From the NCBI RefSeq assembly GCF_032598785.1, contig NZ_CP102984.1: a stretch of DNA of 64,000 nucleotides; one strand, written 5' to 3'. Positions 9,498-18,759 of this stretch are shown here, one piece after another (position 1 is the first letter of the stretch; every line of letters starts with the position of its first letter). The position numbers and the translations under genes are program-made. The notes under the pieces are model-generated. The model saw only the letters and a list, made by a program, of their open reading frames with translations, was not told the DNA's origin and did not search any database. The stretch comes from Terrisporobacter petrolearius (GTDB taxonomy: Bacteria; Bacillota; Clostridia; Peptostreptococcales; Peptostreptococcaceae).

Positions 9498-11456
9498 ATG
9501 AGAATAATTGATCTTATTAATAAAAACTCAGTGAAGCTAAACTTAGTTTCAAAAGATAAATCGAATGTAGTAGATGAATTAGTTGATTTAGTTAACAATA
9601 GTGGAAATTTAAATAATAAAAAAGAATATAAAGAGGCAATCCTCGCTCGTGAAGAGTTAAGTACTACTGCCATAGGAGAAGGTGTAGCGATTCCACATGC
9701 AAAAAACAAAGCTGTAAACAAAGCTTGTTTAGCTGCGGGTATATCAAAAGAAGGAATAGATTACGAAGCATTTGATGATAGTTTATCTCATTTATTCTTT
9801 ATGATAGCTGCACCAGACGGGGCAAATAACACTCATCTAGAAGTTTTATCAAGACTTTCTACTATCTTAATGGATGAAAACTTTAGAAATGACTTAATAA
9901 ATGCATCTTCAATAGATGAATTTTTAAACTTAATAAATAAAAAAGAAAAAGAAAAATTCCCAGAGGAAGAGGAAGCAAAAGAAGTAGTAGTTGAAGATAA
10001 AAAATCTGACCTACCTACAATTCTTGCAGTTACAGCATGTCCAACAGGAATAGCTCATACTTTTATGGCAGCAGAAAGTTTAAGCCAAAAAGCTGCAAAT
10101 AAAGGAATAAGTATAAAAGTTGAAACTAATGGTTCAGCAGGTATTAAAAATGCTTTAACAAAAGAGGAAATAGAAAATGCAACATGTATAATTGTAGCAG
10201 CTGATAAAAATGTTGAAATGAACAGATTCAATGGTAAGAAAGTTATAATAACAAAAGTTGCCGATGGTATACATAAGGCAGATGAACTTATAGACAAAGC
10301 TGTTAAAGGTGATGTTGAAATTTTTTGTGGGTCTAAAGGAAATAATACAGAAGAATCATCAAATGAAAAAGAAAGTATAGGAAGACAATTTTACAAACAT
10401 CTAATGAATGGTGTTTCTCATATGTTACCATTTGTTGTTGGTGGAGGGATACTTATAGCCCTAGCCTTCTTATTTGATGATTACACAATTAATCCAGCTA
10501 AATTTGGTATGAATACGCCTCTTGCAGCATTTTTCAAAACAATAGGTGGTCAAGCATTTGGATTTATGTTACCAGTTCTTGCTGGATATATAGCAATGAG
10601 TATAGCTGATAGGCCAGGTCTTGCAGTTGGTTTTGTTGGTGGTGTTATAGCAAGTGCAGGATATACTTTTAGTAATCTTATGCATTATGATGCAAAAACT
10701 GCTATAAGTGCAGGATTCTTAGGTGCATTACTTGCTGGTTTTGTTGGTGGATACTTAGTATTATTACTTAAAAAATTATTTTCATATTTGCCAAATTCTT
10801 TAGAAGGAATTAAACCAGTTTTATTATTCCCAGTGTTTGGAATACTTTTAATAGGATTAATAATGATAAGCTTAAATCCAATAGTTGGTTCTATAAATAC
10901 ATCATTGAACAACTTCTTAGCTTCAATGAGTGGGACTAGTAAAATATTACTTGGAACAGTTCTTGGAGGAATGATGGCAATAGATATGGGTGGACCATTC
11001 AACAAAGCAGCATATGTATTTGGCACAGCTCAACTTACAGTAGTAAATGCAGGACCAGAGCAATTTGCCATAATGGCAGCAGTTATGATAGGTGGTATGG
11101 TACCTCCTTTAGCAATAGCTCTTGCTACAACTTTCTTCAAAAATAGATTTAGTGAAAGTGAAAGAAAGTCAGGAATAGTAAACTATATAATGGGATTATC
11201 TTTTATAACAGAAGGTGCAATCCCATTTGCAGCAGCAGATCCACTTCATGTTATACCTGCTTGTGTAGTTGGTTCGGGATTAGCTGGAGCCTTATCAATG
11301 ACATTTGGATGTGGACTGAGAGCTCCTCATGGAGGAATATTTGTACTTCCAACAATAATAAATCCGTTAATGTATCTTGTTGCATTGGTGGTAGGTTCAG
11401 TAGTAGGGGCAATTTTACTTGCAATTCTAAAAAAACCATTAGATAAAGTGAAATAA
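9498..11456 (+). CDS. fruA: PTS fructose transporter, EIIABC fusion
   Basis: A 652-residue membrane permease that takes up fructose and phosphorylates it at C1. Order: EIIA (about 1-150, phosphorylated His67 in VAIPHAKN), EIIB (about 170-275, Cys181 in VTACPTGIAHT) and EIIC (about 290-650, eight or more membrane helices, with ITEGAIPFAAADPL and the GAPHGG-like RAPHGGIFVLP near the end). AGAGGAG-type ribosome site just inside the end of fruK. Product and substrate pair with FruK. The single-polypeptide A-B-C order is typical for Firmicutes. Confidence 0.95.
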   Translation: MRIIDLINKNSVKLNLVSKDKSNVVDELVDLVNNSGNLNNKKEYKEAILAREELSTTAIGEGVAIPHAKNKAVNKACLAAGISKEGIDYEAFDDSLSHLFFMIAAPDGANNTHLEVLSRLSTILMDENFRNDLINASSIDEFLNLINKKEKEKFPEEEEAKEVVVEDKKSDLPTILAVTACPTGIAHTFMAAESLSQKAANKGISIKVETNGSAGIKNALTKEEIENATCIIVAADKNVEMNRFNGKKVIITKVADGIHKADELIDKAVKGDVEIFCGSKGNNTEESSNEKESIGRQFYKHLMNGVSHMLPFVVGGGILIALAFLFDDYTINPAKFGMNTPLAAFFKTIGGQAFGFMLPVLAGYIAMSIADRPGLAVGFVGGVIASAGYTFSNLMHYDAKTAISAGFLGALLAGFVGGYLVLLLKKLFSYLPNSLEGIKPVLLFPVFGILLIGLIMISLNPIVGSINTSLNNFLASMSGTSKILLGTVLGGMMAIDMGGPFNKAAYVFGTAQLTVVNAGPEQFAIMAAVMIGGMVPPLAIALATTFFKNRFSESERKSGIVNYIMGLSFITEGAIPFAAADPLHVIPACVVGSGLAGALSMTFGCGLRAPHGGIFVLPTIINPLMYLVALVVGSVVGAILLAILKKPLDKVK

Positions 11457-11518
11457 GTTTACAATTTTAAATAAAATTATGGGATTAAAAAATAATATAA
11501 TGTATAGGCAAAATAAGA

Positions 11519-11543
11519 GACACCTTTTAAAAGGTGTTTTTTA
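11519..11543 (+). terminator. rho-independent terminator after fruA
   Basis: Perfect palindromic stem CACCTTTT/AAAAGGTG (11521-11536) followed by a T7 tract. It ends the fru operon. The following 150 bp up to the GntR gene are AT-rich and should hold that gene's promoter. Confidence 0.85.
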
Positions 11544-11695
11544 TTGTAAAAAATTAGAAGTAATTGCTTGATTTAAAATGTACATTAATATAATGTATAT
11601 GTATATATATTTATTTTGATTGTATATAATTAGGATGATTATAGTATAAATGTAAGCTATTCATTGTAAACACAATTATCAAAGGAGTGTAAAAT

Positions 11696-12403
11696 ATGGG
11701 GCAACCAATGTACAAAATAATTGAAGAGTATGTTAAAAATTTAATTGACTCAGGTAAGTTAAGTCAAGGAGACTTAATACCCTCTGAAAATCAATTATGT
11801 GAAGAATTTAATGTGACTAGAATGACCGTAAGGTCAGCTCTAAGTAACTTAGTGAAAGAAGGATATATTACTAGAAGAAGGGGTATTGGAAGTATTGTAT
11901 TAGGTGGAAATATCTATGATAACATATCTTCTGTTAGTGGATTTACGAAGGAGATGAGAAGCAAAAATAAAGAAGTATCTAACATATTAATTGATATAAA
12001 GGTGCTTGAGGCAGATGAAGAGTTAGCGAAGAATCTAAGCTTAAATTTAGGTGAAAATGTATGGGAAATATGTAGAGTTAGACTGGCAGATAAAAAGAAA
12101 GTATCTTACATGGTTACTTATATGCCTGTTAAGCTTTTTCCAAATTTAACAAAGAAGGATTGTGAAGATTCACTATATAAATATATAGAAGAAGATTGTG
12201 GATATAAAATTGCTATTGCAGAAAGAGAAGTTGAAGCTATAATATCAACAAAAGAATTGGAAGAGCAATTAGATTTAAATAAGAAAGAGCCAATACTGTA
12301 TATAAAACAAGTAAGTAGATTTGATAATGGTCATGTATTTGAGTATTCTCATACTTATCATTATGGATATACTTTAACTTTGAGCGCTGTAACAAAACAA
12401 TAG
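11696..12403 (+). CDS. GntR-family regulator (HutC/UTRA type) of the adjacent chb operon
   Basis: A 235-residue protein with an N-terminal GntR winged helix (about 5-70: LIPSENQLCEEFNVTRMTVRSALSNL) and a C-terminal UTRA effector domain (about 85-230) of the type that binds sugar phosphates or amino-sugar phosphates. AAAGGAG lies 9 bases before ATG. It sits immediately upstream of the PTS/GH4 operon, whose promoter is overlapped by a perfect inverted repeat of GntR-operator style, so I infer that it represses that operon until the imported sugar phosphate binds. Confidence 0.87.
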   Translation: MGQPMYKIIEEYVKNLIDSGKLSQGDLIPSENQLCEEFNVTRMTVRSALSNLVKEGYITRRRGIGSIVLGGNIYDNISSVSGFTKEMRSKNKEVSNILIDIKVLEADEELAKNLSLNLGENVWEICRVRLADKKKVSYMVTYMPVKLFPNLTKKDCEDSLYKYIEEDCGYKIAIAEREVEAIISTKELEEQLDLNKKEPILYIKQVSRFDNGHVFEYSHTYHYGYTLTLSAVTKQ

Positions 12404-12448
12404 AAAACTTAAAAATAAAAATTTTATGATGAAAATGAAAATGTTTTC

Positions 12449-12507
12449 TTGAAATGTCTATACATTTGATATACAATTATATTAATAAAACAAATGTATA
12501 GACATTT
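12449..12507 (+). promoter_or_regulatory. chb operon promoter with paired GntR-type operators
   Basis: A sigma-A promoter is readable: TTGAAA (12449-12454), 17-bp spacer, TACAAT (12472-12477). A perfect 17-bp inverted repeat overlies it: AAATGTCTATACATTTG (12452-12468) fills the spacer and its complement lies at 12491-12507, just past the expected start. Each arm contains the imperfect palindrome TGTCTATACA. Binding at either arm would block polymerase, a classic repressor layout. Confidence 0.75.
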
Positions 12508-12608
12508 TATATATTTATATATTTTATTTAAATGATGAAAGGCAAGATATATAAATATAAATTACACAAAAATAAATAAAAACTAATATTTTATGGAGGT
12601 ATTATAAA

Positions 12609-12920
12609 ATGATAAAAATAATGTTAGCCTGTTCAGCAGGGATGTCAACAAGTTTATTGGTAACAAAAATGGAAGCAGCAGCAAAAGCATCAGGTATCGA
12701 AGCTGAAATATGGGCCATATCTGAGGCTAATATTGATAAGGAGGTTCAAGATGCAGATGTAATTTTACTTGGACCACAAATAAGATTTATGCTAAACAAA
12801 GCTACAGAAATAGCTAAACCTTATAATGTTCCAGTTGAAGTAATCAATATGATGCATTATGGAACATGCAATGGCAAAGCTGTATTAGACAGAGCAATTG
12901 AGCTAGCAAATTTAAAATAA
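12609..12920 (+). CDS. chbB: PTS lactose/cellobiose-family EIIB
   Basis: A 103-residue cytoplasmic phosphocarrier. The phosphorylated Cys8 sits in the P-loop-like ACSAGMSTSLL, the standard EIIB-Lac/Cel signature. It passes phosphate from EIIA to the sugar carried by the EIIC encoded 19 bp downstream. TGGAGGT precedes ATG at good spacing. The symbol is by context: the operon also encodes a YdjC deacetylase, which suggests diacetylchitobiose rather than cellobiose as substrate, but this is inference. Confidence 0.88.
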   Translation: MIKIMLACSAGMSTSLLVTKMEAAAKASGIEAEIWAISEANIDKEVQDADVILLGPQIRFMLNKATEIAKPYNVPVEVINMMHYGTCNGKAVLDRAIELANLK

Positions 12921-12939
12921 AAATTAAGGGGGAAATTTT

Positions 12940-14256
12940 ATGGAAAAATTTATGTCTTTCATGGAACGTTATTTTGTTCCTATTGCAGCAAAGTTTGGAT
13001 CACAAAGGCACTTGGTAGCAATAAGAGATGGTTTTGTTGGAATTATATCAATAGCAATGATAGGAGCATTTGGTAACCTTGCTAAAAACTTACCTTTTGA
13101 ACCTTATCAAAAATTTATAACAGGCACTACAATAGGTGGACACATAGGAGCAGTAGGTGGGAATTTATGGTGGGGATCTATAGCACTAATGTCTTTATTC
13201 TTAGCAGTTTCAGTTGCATATTCTCTTGCAAAATCTTATGATGGAAATGGTTTGCAAGCAGGCCTTATATCTTTATGTACATTCTTAATATTAAGTCCAC
13301 AAACAGCATCAATAACACCAGAAGGTGCAACAGAAGCAATAGTTGGATGGGGATTTATTGATTGGACTTATGTTTCTACAAATGGATTATTTACAGCTAT
13401 GATAGTTGCTTTAGTAACTACTGAAATATATATTAAATTATCAAATGTATCCTGGTTAACTATCAAAATGCCAGATAGTGTACCACCAGCAGTTTCAAGA
13501 TCATTTGCAAAACTATTACCAAGTCTAATAGCAATGACAATAATGGCAATAATCGGAGTTGTAATATCTGCTCTTTCAGATGGAAAATTTATAAATGATT
13601 TATTACAAACTTATTTATCTAAGCCTTTAACAGGTGTGGCAGATTCTTTAGGTGGAGCAATATTCGTTGCAATATTTGTTCATGTATTATGGATATTTGG
13701 TTTACATGGTGCGAACATAGCACTACCAGTTGTTGAGCCTATACTAATGGACCTTGGTGGAAAAAATGCTGAGTTATTAGCAGCAGGAGCTACAGAGGGA
13801 TATCATGTATTTGCCGGAGCATTCTTAGATGCCTTTGTTTATCTAGGTGGATCAGGAATGATAATAGGACTTGTAATTGCACTATTCTTAGCAGGAAAAC
13901 ATCGTAAAGATATGATAGCTTTAGGTACAGCACCAGCATGTTTTAATATAAATGAACCGATGATATTTGGTATGCCAATAGTGTTAAATCCAATGTATAT
14001 GATACCTTTTGTATTAGCGCCAATTGTATGTACAATAGTAGCGTATCTAGCTATATCTTCGGGAATTGTACCACCAGTAATAATGGCTAAGATACCGTGG
14101 ATAACTCCACCAATATTTAGTGCAGTGATGGCTACTGGAAGTTTAAAAGGAGGAATATTAGCACTAGTTAATATAGTATTATCTGTTCTTATTTATTTAC
14201 CATTTGTTATGGCAGACAAGAGAGCGCTAAATAAAAAGATGCAAGAGAATGTATAA
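12940..14256 (+). CDS. chbC: PTS lactose/cellobiose-family EIIC permease
   Basis: A 438-residue integral membrane protein with about 10 helices. The family motif of the substrate site is visible around INEPMIFGMPIVLNP, and the FGLHGANI and GATEGYHVFAGA loops are typical of cellobiose/chitobiose EIIC. GGGGGAAA precedes the ATG. It works with the EIIB just upstream and the EIIA at the end of the operon; there is no fused A or B domain. Confidence 0.9.
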   Translation: MEKFMSFMERYFVPIAAKFGSQRHLVAIRDGFVGIISIAMIGAFGNLAKNLPFEPYQKFITGTTIGGHIGAVGGNLWWGSIALMSLFLAVSVAYSLAKSYDGNGLQAGLISLCTFLILSPQTASITPEGATEAIVGWGFIDWTYVSTNGLFTAMIVALVTTEIYIKLSNVSWLTIKMPDSVPPAVSRSFAKLLPSLIAMTIMAIIGVVISALSDGKFINDLLQTYLSKPLTGVADSLGGAIFVAIFVHVLWIFGLHGANIALPVVEPILMDLGGKNAELLAAGATEGYHVFAGAFLDAFVYLGGSGMIIGLVIALFLAGKHRKDMIALGTAPACFNINEPMIFGMPIVLNPMYMIPFVLAPIVCTIVAYLAISSGIVPPVIMAKIPWITPPIFSAVMATGSLKGGILALVNIVLSVLIYLPFVMADKRALNKKMQENV

Positions 14257-14344
14257 TTAAAAATAATTTAATTGAATAAAGTGTAAGTTGCGTAATTTGT
14301 AAGATATCTAAACATATAGATATTTAGATAGGATGGTGTATGAC

Positions 14345-15655
14345 ATGAAAAACTGTTTGAAGGTAGTGACAATTGGAGGAGGATCAAGTTATACTCCCGA
14401 GCTAATAGAAGGTTTTATTAAAAGACATAAAGAATTGCCAGTAAAAGAATTATGGCTAGTTGATATAGAAGAAGGAAAAGAAAAATTAGAAATAGTGGGC
14501 AGTTTAGCCAAAAGAATGGTTAGAAAAGCAGGGATAGATATGGAAGTTCATCTTACGCTAGATAGAAAAGAAGCTCTAAAAGGTGCCGATTTTGTGACAA
14601 CGCAACTTAGAGTAGGACTTTTAGATGCTAGAATAAAAGATGAAAGAATACCACTATCTCACGGATTAATAGGTCAAGAAACTAATGGTGCAGGAGGGCT
14701 TTTTAAAGCTCTTCGTACAGTACCTGTAGTACTTGATATAATAAAAGATATAGAAGAATTATGTCCAAATGCGTGGTTGATTAACTTTACAAATCCAACG
14801 GGAATAATAAGTGAAGCAGTATTTAAATATACAAACTTTAAAAAATATATAGGTCTTTGTAATGTACCAATACATTTAAAAAATGATGTAGCTAAATTAT
14901 TTCAGGCGGAACCAGATAGAATTTATATGGAGTTTGGTGGGCTAAATCATATGGTGTATGGATTGAAGGTATGCTTAGATGGAAAAGATGTAACAAAAGA
15001 GGCTATTGAAAGATTTATTACAACGAAAATTAGTATGGAAAATATAAAAGCTATTGATTTTAATCCAGAGTTTGTAAGGGCATTGGGAGCAATACCTTGT
15101 CCATATCATAGATACTATTATAAGACTAAAGAAATGTTAGTAGAAGAATTAGATGAATTTAAAAAAGGAAAATCTAGAGGTCAAGTAGTTAAAGAATTGG
15201 AAGATCAGCTATTTGAACTTTATAAAGATGAGAACCTAGATATTAAACCACCACAATTAGAAAAAAGAGGTGGAGCATACTATAGTGATGCAGCATGTAA
15301 TTTAATAAGTTCAATATATAATGACAAACAAGATATTCAAGTGGTAAATACATTGAATAATGGTGCCATAAGAAATTTTAAAGATAATCAAGCTGTAGAA
15401 GTAAGTAGTATAATAACTACCCAAGGTCCAAAACCACTTTCAATTGGATATCTTCCAGAATGTACTGATGGATTAGTAAGTCAAATTAAGAGCTTCGAAT
15501 CATTAGCAGCAAAAGCTGCAGTCACTGGTGACTATGAAACGGCACTGCTGGCACTTTGTATAAACCCACTAGTACCATCAGATGATACTGCTAAAGTGGT
15601 ATTAGATGAAATGATGGAAGTTCATAAAGAATATTTACCACAATTTAATAAGTAG
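14345..15655 (+). CDS. chbF: GH4 6-phospho-beta-glucosidase (chitobiose-type)
   Basis: A family 4 glycosidase of about 436 residues that uses NAD+ and a divalent metal to cleave phosphorylated disaccharides. It begins with the NAD-binding strand KVVTIGGGSSYTPELIEG, then LINFTNPTGI, the metal-binding Cys/His region GLCNVP and GGLNHM, and a later ERRGGAYYS-like segment. The ATG at 14345 gives the standard N-terminus; an in-frame ATG at 14333 has its ribosome site too close. In E. coli, ChbF hydrolyses monodeacetylated chitobiose-6-phosphate; the neighbouring deacetylase supports that assignment over a cellobiose role. Confidence 0.87.
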   Translation: MKNCLKVVTIGGGSSYTPELIEGFIKRHKELPVKELWLVDIEEGKEKLEIVGSLAKRMVRKAGIDMEVHLTLDRKEALKGADFVTTQLRVGLLDARIKDERIPLSHGLIGQETNGAGGLFKALRTVPVVLDIIKDIEELCPNAWLINFTNPTGIISEAVFKYTNFKKYIGLCNVPIHLKNDVAKLFQAEPDRIYMEFGGLNHMVYGLKVCLDGKDVTKEAIERFITTKISMENIKAIDFNPEFVRALGAIPCPYHRYYYKTKEMLVEELDEFKKGKSRGQVVKELEDQLFELYKDENLDIKPPQLEKRGGAYYSDAACNLISSIYNDKQDIQVVNTLNNGAIRNFKDNQAVEVSSIITTQGPKPLSIGYLPECTDGLVSQIKSFESLAAKAAVTGDYETALLALCINPLVPSDDTAKVVLDEMMEVHKEYLPQFNK

Positions 15656-15663
15656 GTGATAAA

Positions 15664-16389
15664 ATGACTAAGCTAATAATAAATGCAGATGATTTTGGTT
15701 TATCTGAAGCAGTTAATTATGGTATAATTTCAGCACACAAATCTGGGGTAGTCACATCTACTAGTGCCATGGCAAATATGCCATCATTAGAGCATGCCAT
15801 GGATCTTTTGAAAGAAAATAAAGATTTAGGTTGTGGTGTTCATATGACCTTAAGCTGTTATAAACCATTACTTTCAAATTCAAAGACTATAGTAGATGAT
15901 AATGGATATTTTATAAGAAGAATAACCAACGAAGTGATTAAAAATATGGATTTAGATGAAATATACAATGAATTATGTGCTCAAATTGAAAAGGTGAAAT
16001 CTAAAACAGTTATAACACATTTAGATAGTCATCATCATGTTCACACTTTAGAAAATCTAAGACCAGTTATAGAAAAAATTTTAAAAAGATATAATTTGCC
16101 AATAAGGGGTGGATTTGAGTATGACTTTAATTATTCTAAGATTATACCTTTGGTAGACTCCTTTTATGGTGACAATGTAAGTGAAGATTACTTCGTAAAA
16201 AAAATCAATCATCTTAGAAAATATGAAATATCTGATATAATGTGCCATCCTGCTTATATTGATGATTTTTTAATGAAAACAACATCATATTCTATGGCAA
16301 GAATTAAGGAACATAAAATATTAACTTCTAAGGATACGAAAGCTTTCATACAAGATAATTTTTTATTAACAAACTATAAAGACTTATAG
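15664..16389 (+). CDS. chbG: YdjC/ChbG-family carbohydrate deacetylase
   Basis: A 241-residue metal-dependent deacetylase. The N-terminal LIINADDFGLSEAVNYGI carries the metal-binding Asp-Asp and the later HLDSHHHVH and CHPAY motifs supply the His ligands and catalytic residues. ChbG removes one acetyl group from diacetylchitobiose phosphate, which is needed for ChbF action and for induction in E. coli. It is 8 bp after the GH4 gene with a GTAGGTGAT ribosome site. Its presence is the best evidence that the operon handles chitin disaccharide. Confidence 0.88.
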   Translation: MTKLIINADDFGLSEAVNYGIISAHKSGVVTSTSAMANMPSLEHAMDLLKENKDLGCGVHMTLSCYKPLLSNSKTIVDDNGYFIRRITNEVIKNMDLDEIYNELCAQIEKVKSKTVITHLDSHHHVHTLENLRPVIEKILKRYNLPIRGGFEYDFNYSKIIPLVDSFYGDNVSEDYFVKKINHLRKYEISDIMCHPAYIDDFLMKTTSYSMARIKEHKILTSKDTKAFIQDNFLLTNYKDL

Positions 16390-16401
16390 GGGGAAGACAA
16401 T

Positions 16402-16719
16402 ATGGATGAAAAAATGATAGAAATAACTTTTGGGATCATAGGCTTTGCTGGTGATGCTAAAGCTTTAGCTTTTGAAGCTATAGATGAGGCTAAAAAAGGA
16501 AATATAGATATAGCAAGGGAAAAACTTGAACAATCAAAGGCTGTTATGGTTAAGGCTCATAAATTTCAAACAGAATTAATACAAAGAGAAGCTAGTGGTG
16601 AAAAAACTGATATGAGTGTGATGTTAGTTCACTCTCAAGATCATTTAATGACAAGTATGACATTTCAGCAGCTAGCAGGAGAATTTGTTGATTTATACGA
16701 AAGATTAAATACAAAGTAA
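16402..16719 (+). CDS. chbA: PTS lactose/cellobiose-family EIIA
   Basis: A 105-residue all-helical phosphocarrier. The phosphorylated His is in VHSQDHLMTSM, and AGDAKALAFEAI near the N-terminus is the usual first helix. AGGGGGAAGA precedes the ATG. It is the last gene of the operon, followed by a strong convergent terminator. It receives phosphate from HPr and passes it to the EIIB at the operon start. Confidence 0.9.
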   Translation: MDEKMIEITFGIIGFAGDAKALAFEAIDEAKKGNIDIAREKLEQSKAVMVKAHKFQTELIQREASGEKTDMSVMLVHSQDHLMTSMTFQQLAGEFVDLYERLNTK

Positions 16720-16740
16720 TTTATTATATGAATATCTATA

Positions 16741-16772
16741 AAAAATCAGTAGCATATTGCTACTGATTTTTT
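16741..16772. terminator. bidirectional terminator between chb and nag operons
   Basis: A perfect 14-bp stem (AAAAATCAGTAGCA / TGCTACTGATTTTT) with a 3-nt loop and T/A tracts on both sides. It serves the chb operon on the plus strand and nagB on the minus strand. Confidence 0.9.
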
Positions 16773-16782
16773 ATTAAAAAGT

Positions 16783-17553
16783 TTATTTTATTTTTGCATA
16801 TTCTTTAATTAACTCATAATCATTTTCATTTAAACGGCTAGCAGCTTCTTTATCAAGAATTATGATTACATCTTTGTGTAATTGTAATATAGATGAAGGT
16901 ACTTCTGGTGTTATTTTTCCATGAACTGTATTATAAATTGCTTCAGTTTTATTTTGGCCACTTGCTAAAAGTAATATTTTTTTACTTTTGAATATTGAAC
17001 CTGTTCCCATAGTTATTGCTTTTGTTGGAACATCATCTAAGCTATTGAAAAATCTTGCATTAGCTTGTCTTGTAGACTCATCTAAAGTAACTACGTGAGT
17101 TCCATTTTTAAAGTTTATAGTAGGCTCATTGAATCCTATGTGGGCATTATTTCCTATACCAAGAACTTGTATATCAATGCCTCCATTATTATCAATTAAC
17201 TGGTCATATAAAACACATTCAGATTCTATGTCATCAGACATACCATTAGGTATATATATATTTTCTCTATTTATATTTATATGATTAAATAAATTTTCGT
17301 CCATAAAATAATGATAGCTTTGATCATTATCTATAGGAAGTTTATAATATTCATCCAAGTTAAAAGTTTTAATTTTTGAGAAGTCGATTAATCCTTCTTC
17401 ATACATCTTTATTAAGTTTTTATACATCCCTATAGGAGTACTTCCAGTAGCAAGACCAAGAACTGATTCTGGTTCTAAAATCATTTGACTTCCTACTATT
17501 TGTGCTGCTTTTTTGCTTAATGATTCGTAGTTTTCACAAACTATTATTCTCAT
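16783..17553 (-). CDS. nagB: glucosamine-6-phosphate deaminase
   Basis: A 256-residue enzyme converting glucosamine-6-phosphate to fructose-6-phosphate and ammonia. Family motifs: GLATGSTPIGMYK (phosphate loop), FNLDEYY, and LGIGNNAHIGFNEP with the catalytic residues. The ATG at 17553 follows GGAGGGATATATT; the upstream TTG at 17568 overlaps that ribosome site. It is the last gene of nagR-nagA-nagB (41 bp after nagA) and supplies the last step for sugar from both the nag and chb routes. Confidence 0.95.
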   Translation of the reverse strand: MRIIVCENYESLSKKAAQIVGSQMILEPESVLGLATGSTPIGMYKNLIKMYEEGLIDFSKIKTFNLDEYYKLPIDNDQSYHYFMDENLFNHININRENIYIPNGMSDDIESECVLYDQLIDNNGGIDIQVLGIGNNAHIGFNEPTINFKNGTHVVTLDESTRQANARFFNSLDDVPTKAITMGTGSIFKSKKILLLASGQNKTEAIYNTVHGKITPEVPSSILQLHKDVIIILDKEAASRLNENDYELIKEYAKIK

Positions 17554-17594
17554 AATATATCCCTCCAAAATTTTATAATATATTTAGTAATTTA

Positions 17595-18743
17595 TTAATA
17601 TAGTAATTTATTTAAATTGTTAAAAATAATTTCTCCATGAGAAATAGTCATATAGCAATTGAATTCTTTGTCAAATAATGCTATATCAGCATCTTTATTT
17701 ATATCTAAGCTCCCTTTTGTCTTATGCATATTTATTGATTTAGCAGGATTTAGTGAAGCTAAATTTATTGCATCGTTTATTGATAAGTTTGTGCGTTTTT
17801 TATAATTATAGACTGCCTTATTTAATCTTAAAACACTGCCTGCTAGAGTACCAGAAGCAAGTCTTGCCACACCACATTTTACAAAAACATCTTGACCACC
17901 TAAATCATATTTTCCATCTGCCATACAACCAGCTCTCATACAATCAGTTATTAATATTACTTTATCCTTACCTTTGTTATTCAATACAAATTGAAATAGC
18001 TCTGGAGTTACGTGAATATTATCGCAAATTATTTCGCAGAAAACATCACTAGTAAAAGCAGCTCCAACTACGCCAGGATTTCTATGGTTCAAAGGTGTCA
18101 TAGCATTAAATAAATGAGTTACATTTGATGCACCTAATTTTATAGCAAGCTTAGCCTCTTCGTAGGTAGCATTAGTATGAGCTATGGATAATGTTATATC
18201 AGTTTTATTTTTTACATCCTTTGTAAAATTTAAACTATCATCAACCTCAGGAGCATAAGATATTATTTTAATTACATCTATATAGTTTTCTATAAAAGAA
18301 AAGTTAGGAACTTGAATAAACTTATCACTTTGAGCACCTTTATATTTACTATTTATAAAAGGTCCTTCTAAATGAGCTCCTAAAATTTGAGCACCATCAT
18401 ATTTTATATTCATGGCTTCTCTTATGGTATCAAGGGCGCCATATATATCTTCTTTTGACATGGACATTGTAGTTGGTAAGAAAGAAGTAACACCATTTTC
18501 CTTAATTCCATTACCTATAGTTGTTATGGATTGTAAAGATTTATCCATTACATCGCAATTGCAACTACCATGAACATGTATATCAATTAGACCAGGACAA
18601 ATGTAAAGACCTTTAGCATCAACTATCTCTATATTTTCTTCTACTTGGTCATAAAATCCTATGATTTTATCATTAAATAAAAGAATTTTATCTTCTATTA
18701 TTTTATTTTGTGTAACTATTTTACCATTGATAATAGCCTTCAT
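17595..18743 (-). CDS. nagA: N-acetylglucosamine-6-phosphate deacetylase
   Basis: An amidohydrolase of about 382 residues producing glucosamine-6-phosphate. It shows the metal-binding IDIHVHG motif, GAHLEGPFIN with the conserved Glu, NATYEEA/HLFNAM in the later barrel strands, and the catalytic Asp in ITDCMRA. The start at 18743 is set by GGAGGGAGTA immediately upstream on the minus strand and gives the normal N-terminus MKAIINGKIV. It sits 16 bp after nagR and 41 bp before nagB in a three-gene operon. Confidence 0.94.
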   Translation of the reverse strand: MKAIINGKIVTQNKIIEDKILLFNDKIIGFYDQVEENIEIVDAKGLYICPGLIDIHVHGSCNCDVMDKSLQSITTIGNGIKENGVTSFLPTTMSMSKEDIYGALDTIREAMNIKYDGAQILGAHLEGPFINSKYKGAQSDKFIQVPNFSFIENYIDVIKIISYAPEVDDSLNFTKDVKNKTDITLSIAHTNATYEEAKLAIKLGASNVTHLFNAMTPLNHRNPGVVGAAFTSDVFCEIICDNIHVTPELFQFVLNNKGKDKVILITDCMRAGCMADGKYDLGGQDVFVKCGVARLASGTLAGSVLRLNKAVYNYKKRTNLSINDAINLASLNPAKSINMHKTKGSLDINKDADIALFDKEFNCYMTISHGEIIFNNLNKLLY

Positions 18744-18759
18744 TACTCCCTCCAAATGG

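Noticed and set aside
11251..11446. Two overlapping short frames at the 3' end of fruA
   Set aside because: Both lie within the EIIC coding region in other frames and match no domain.
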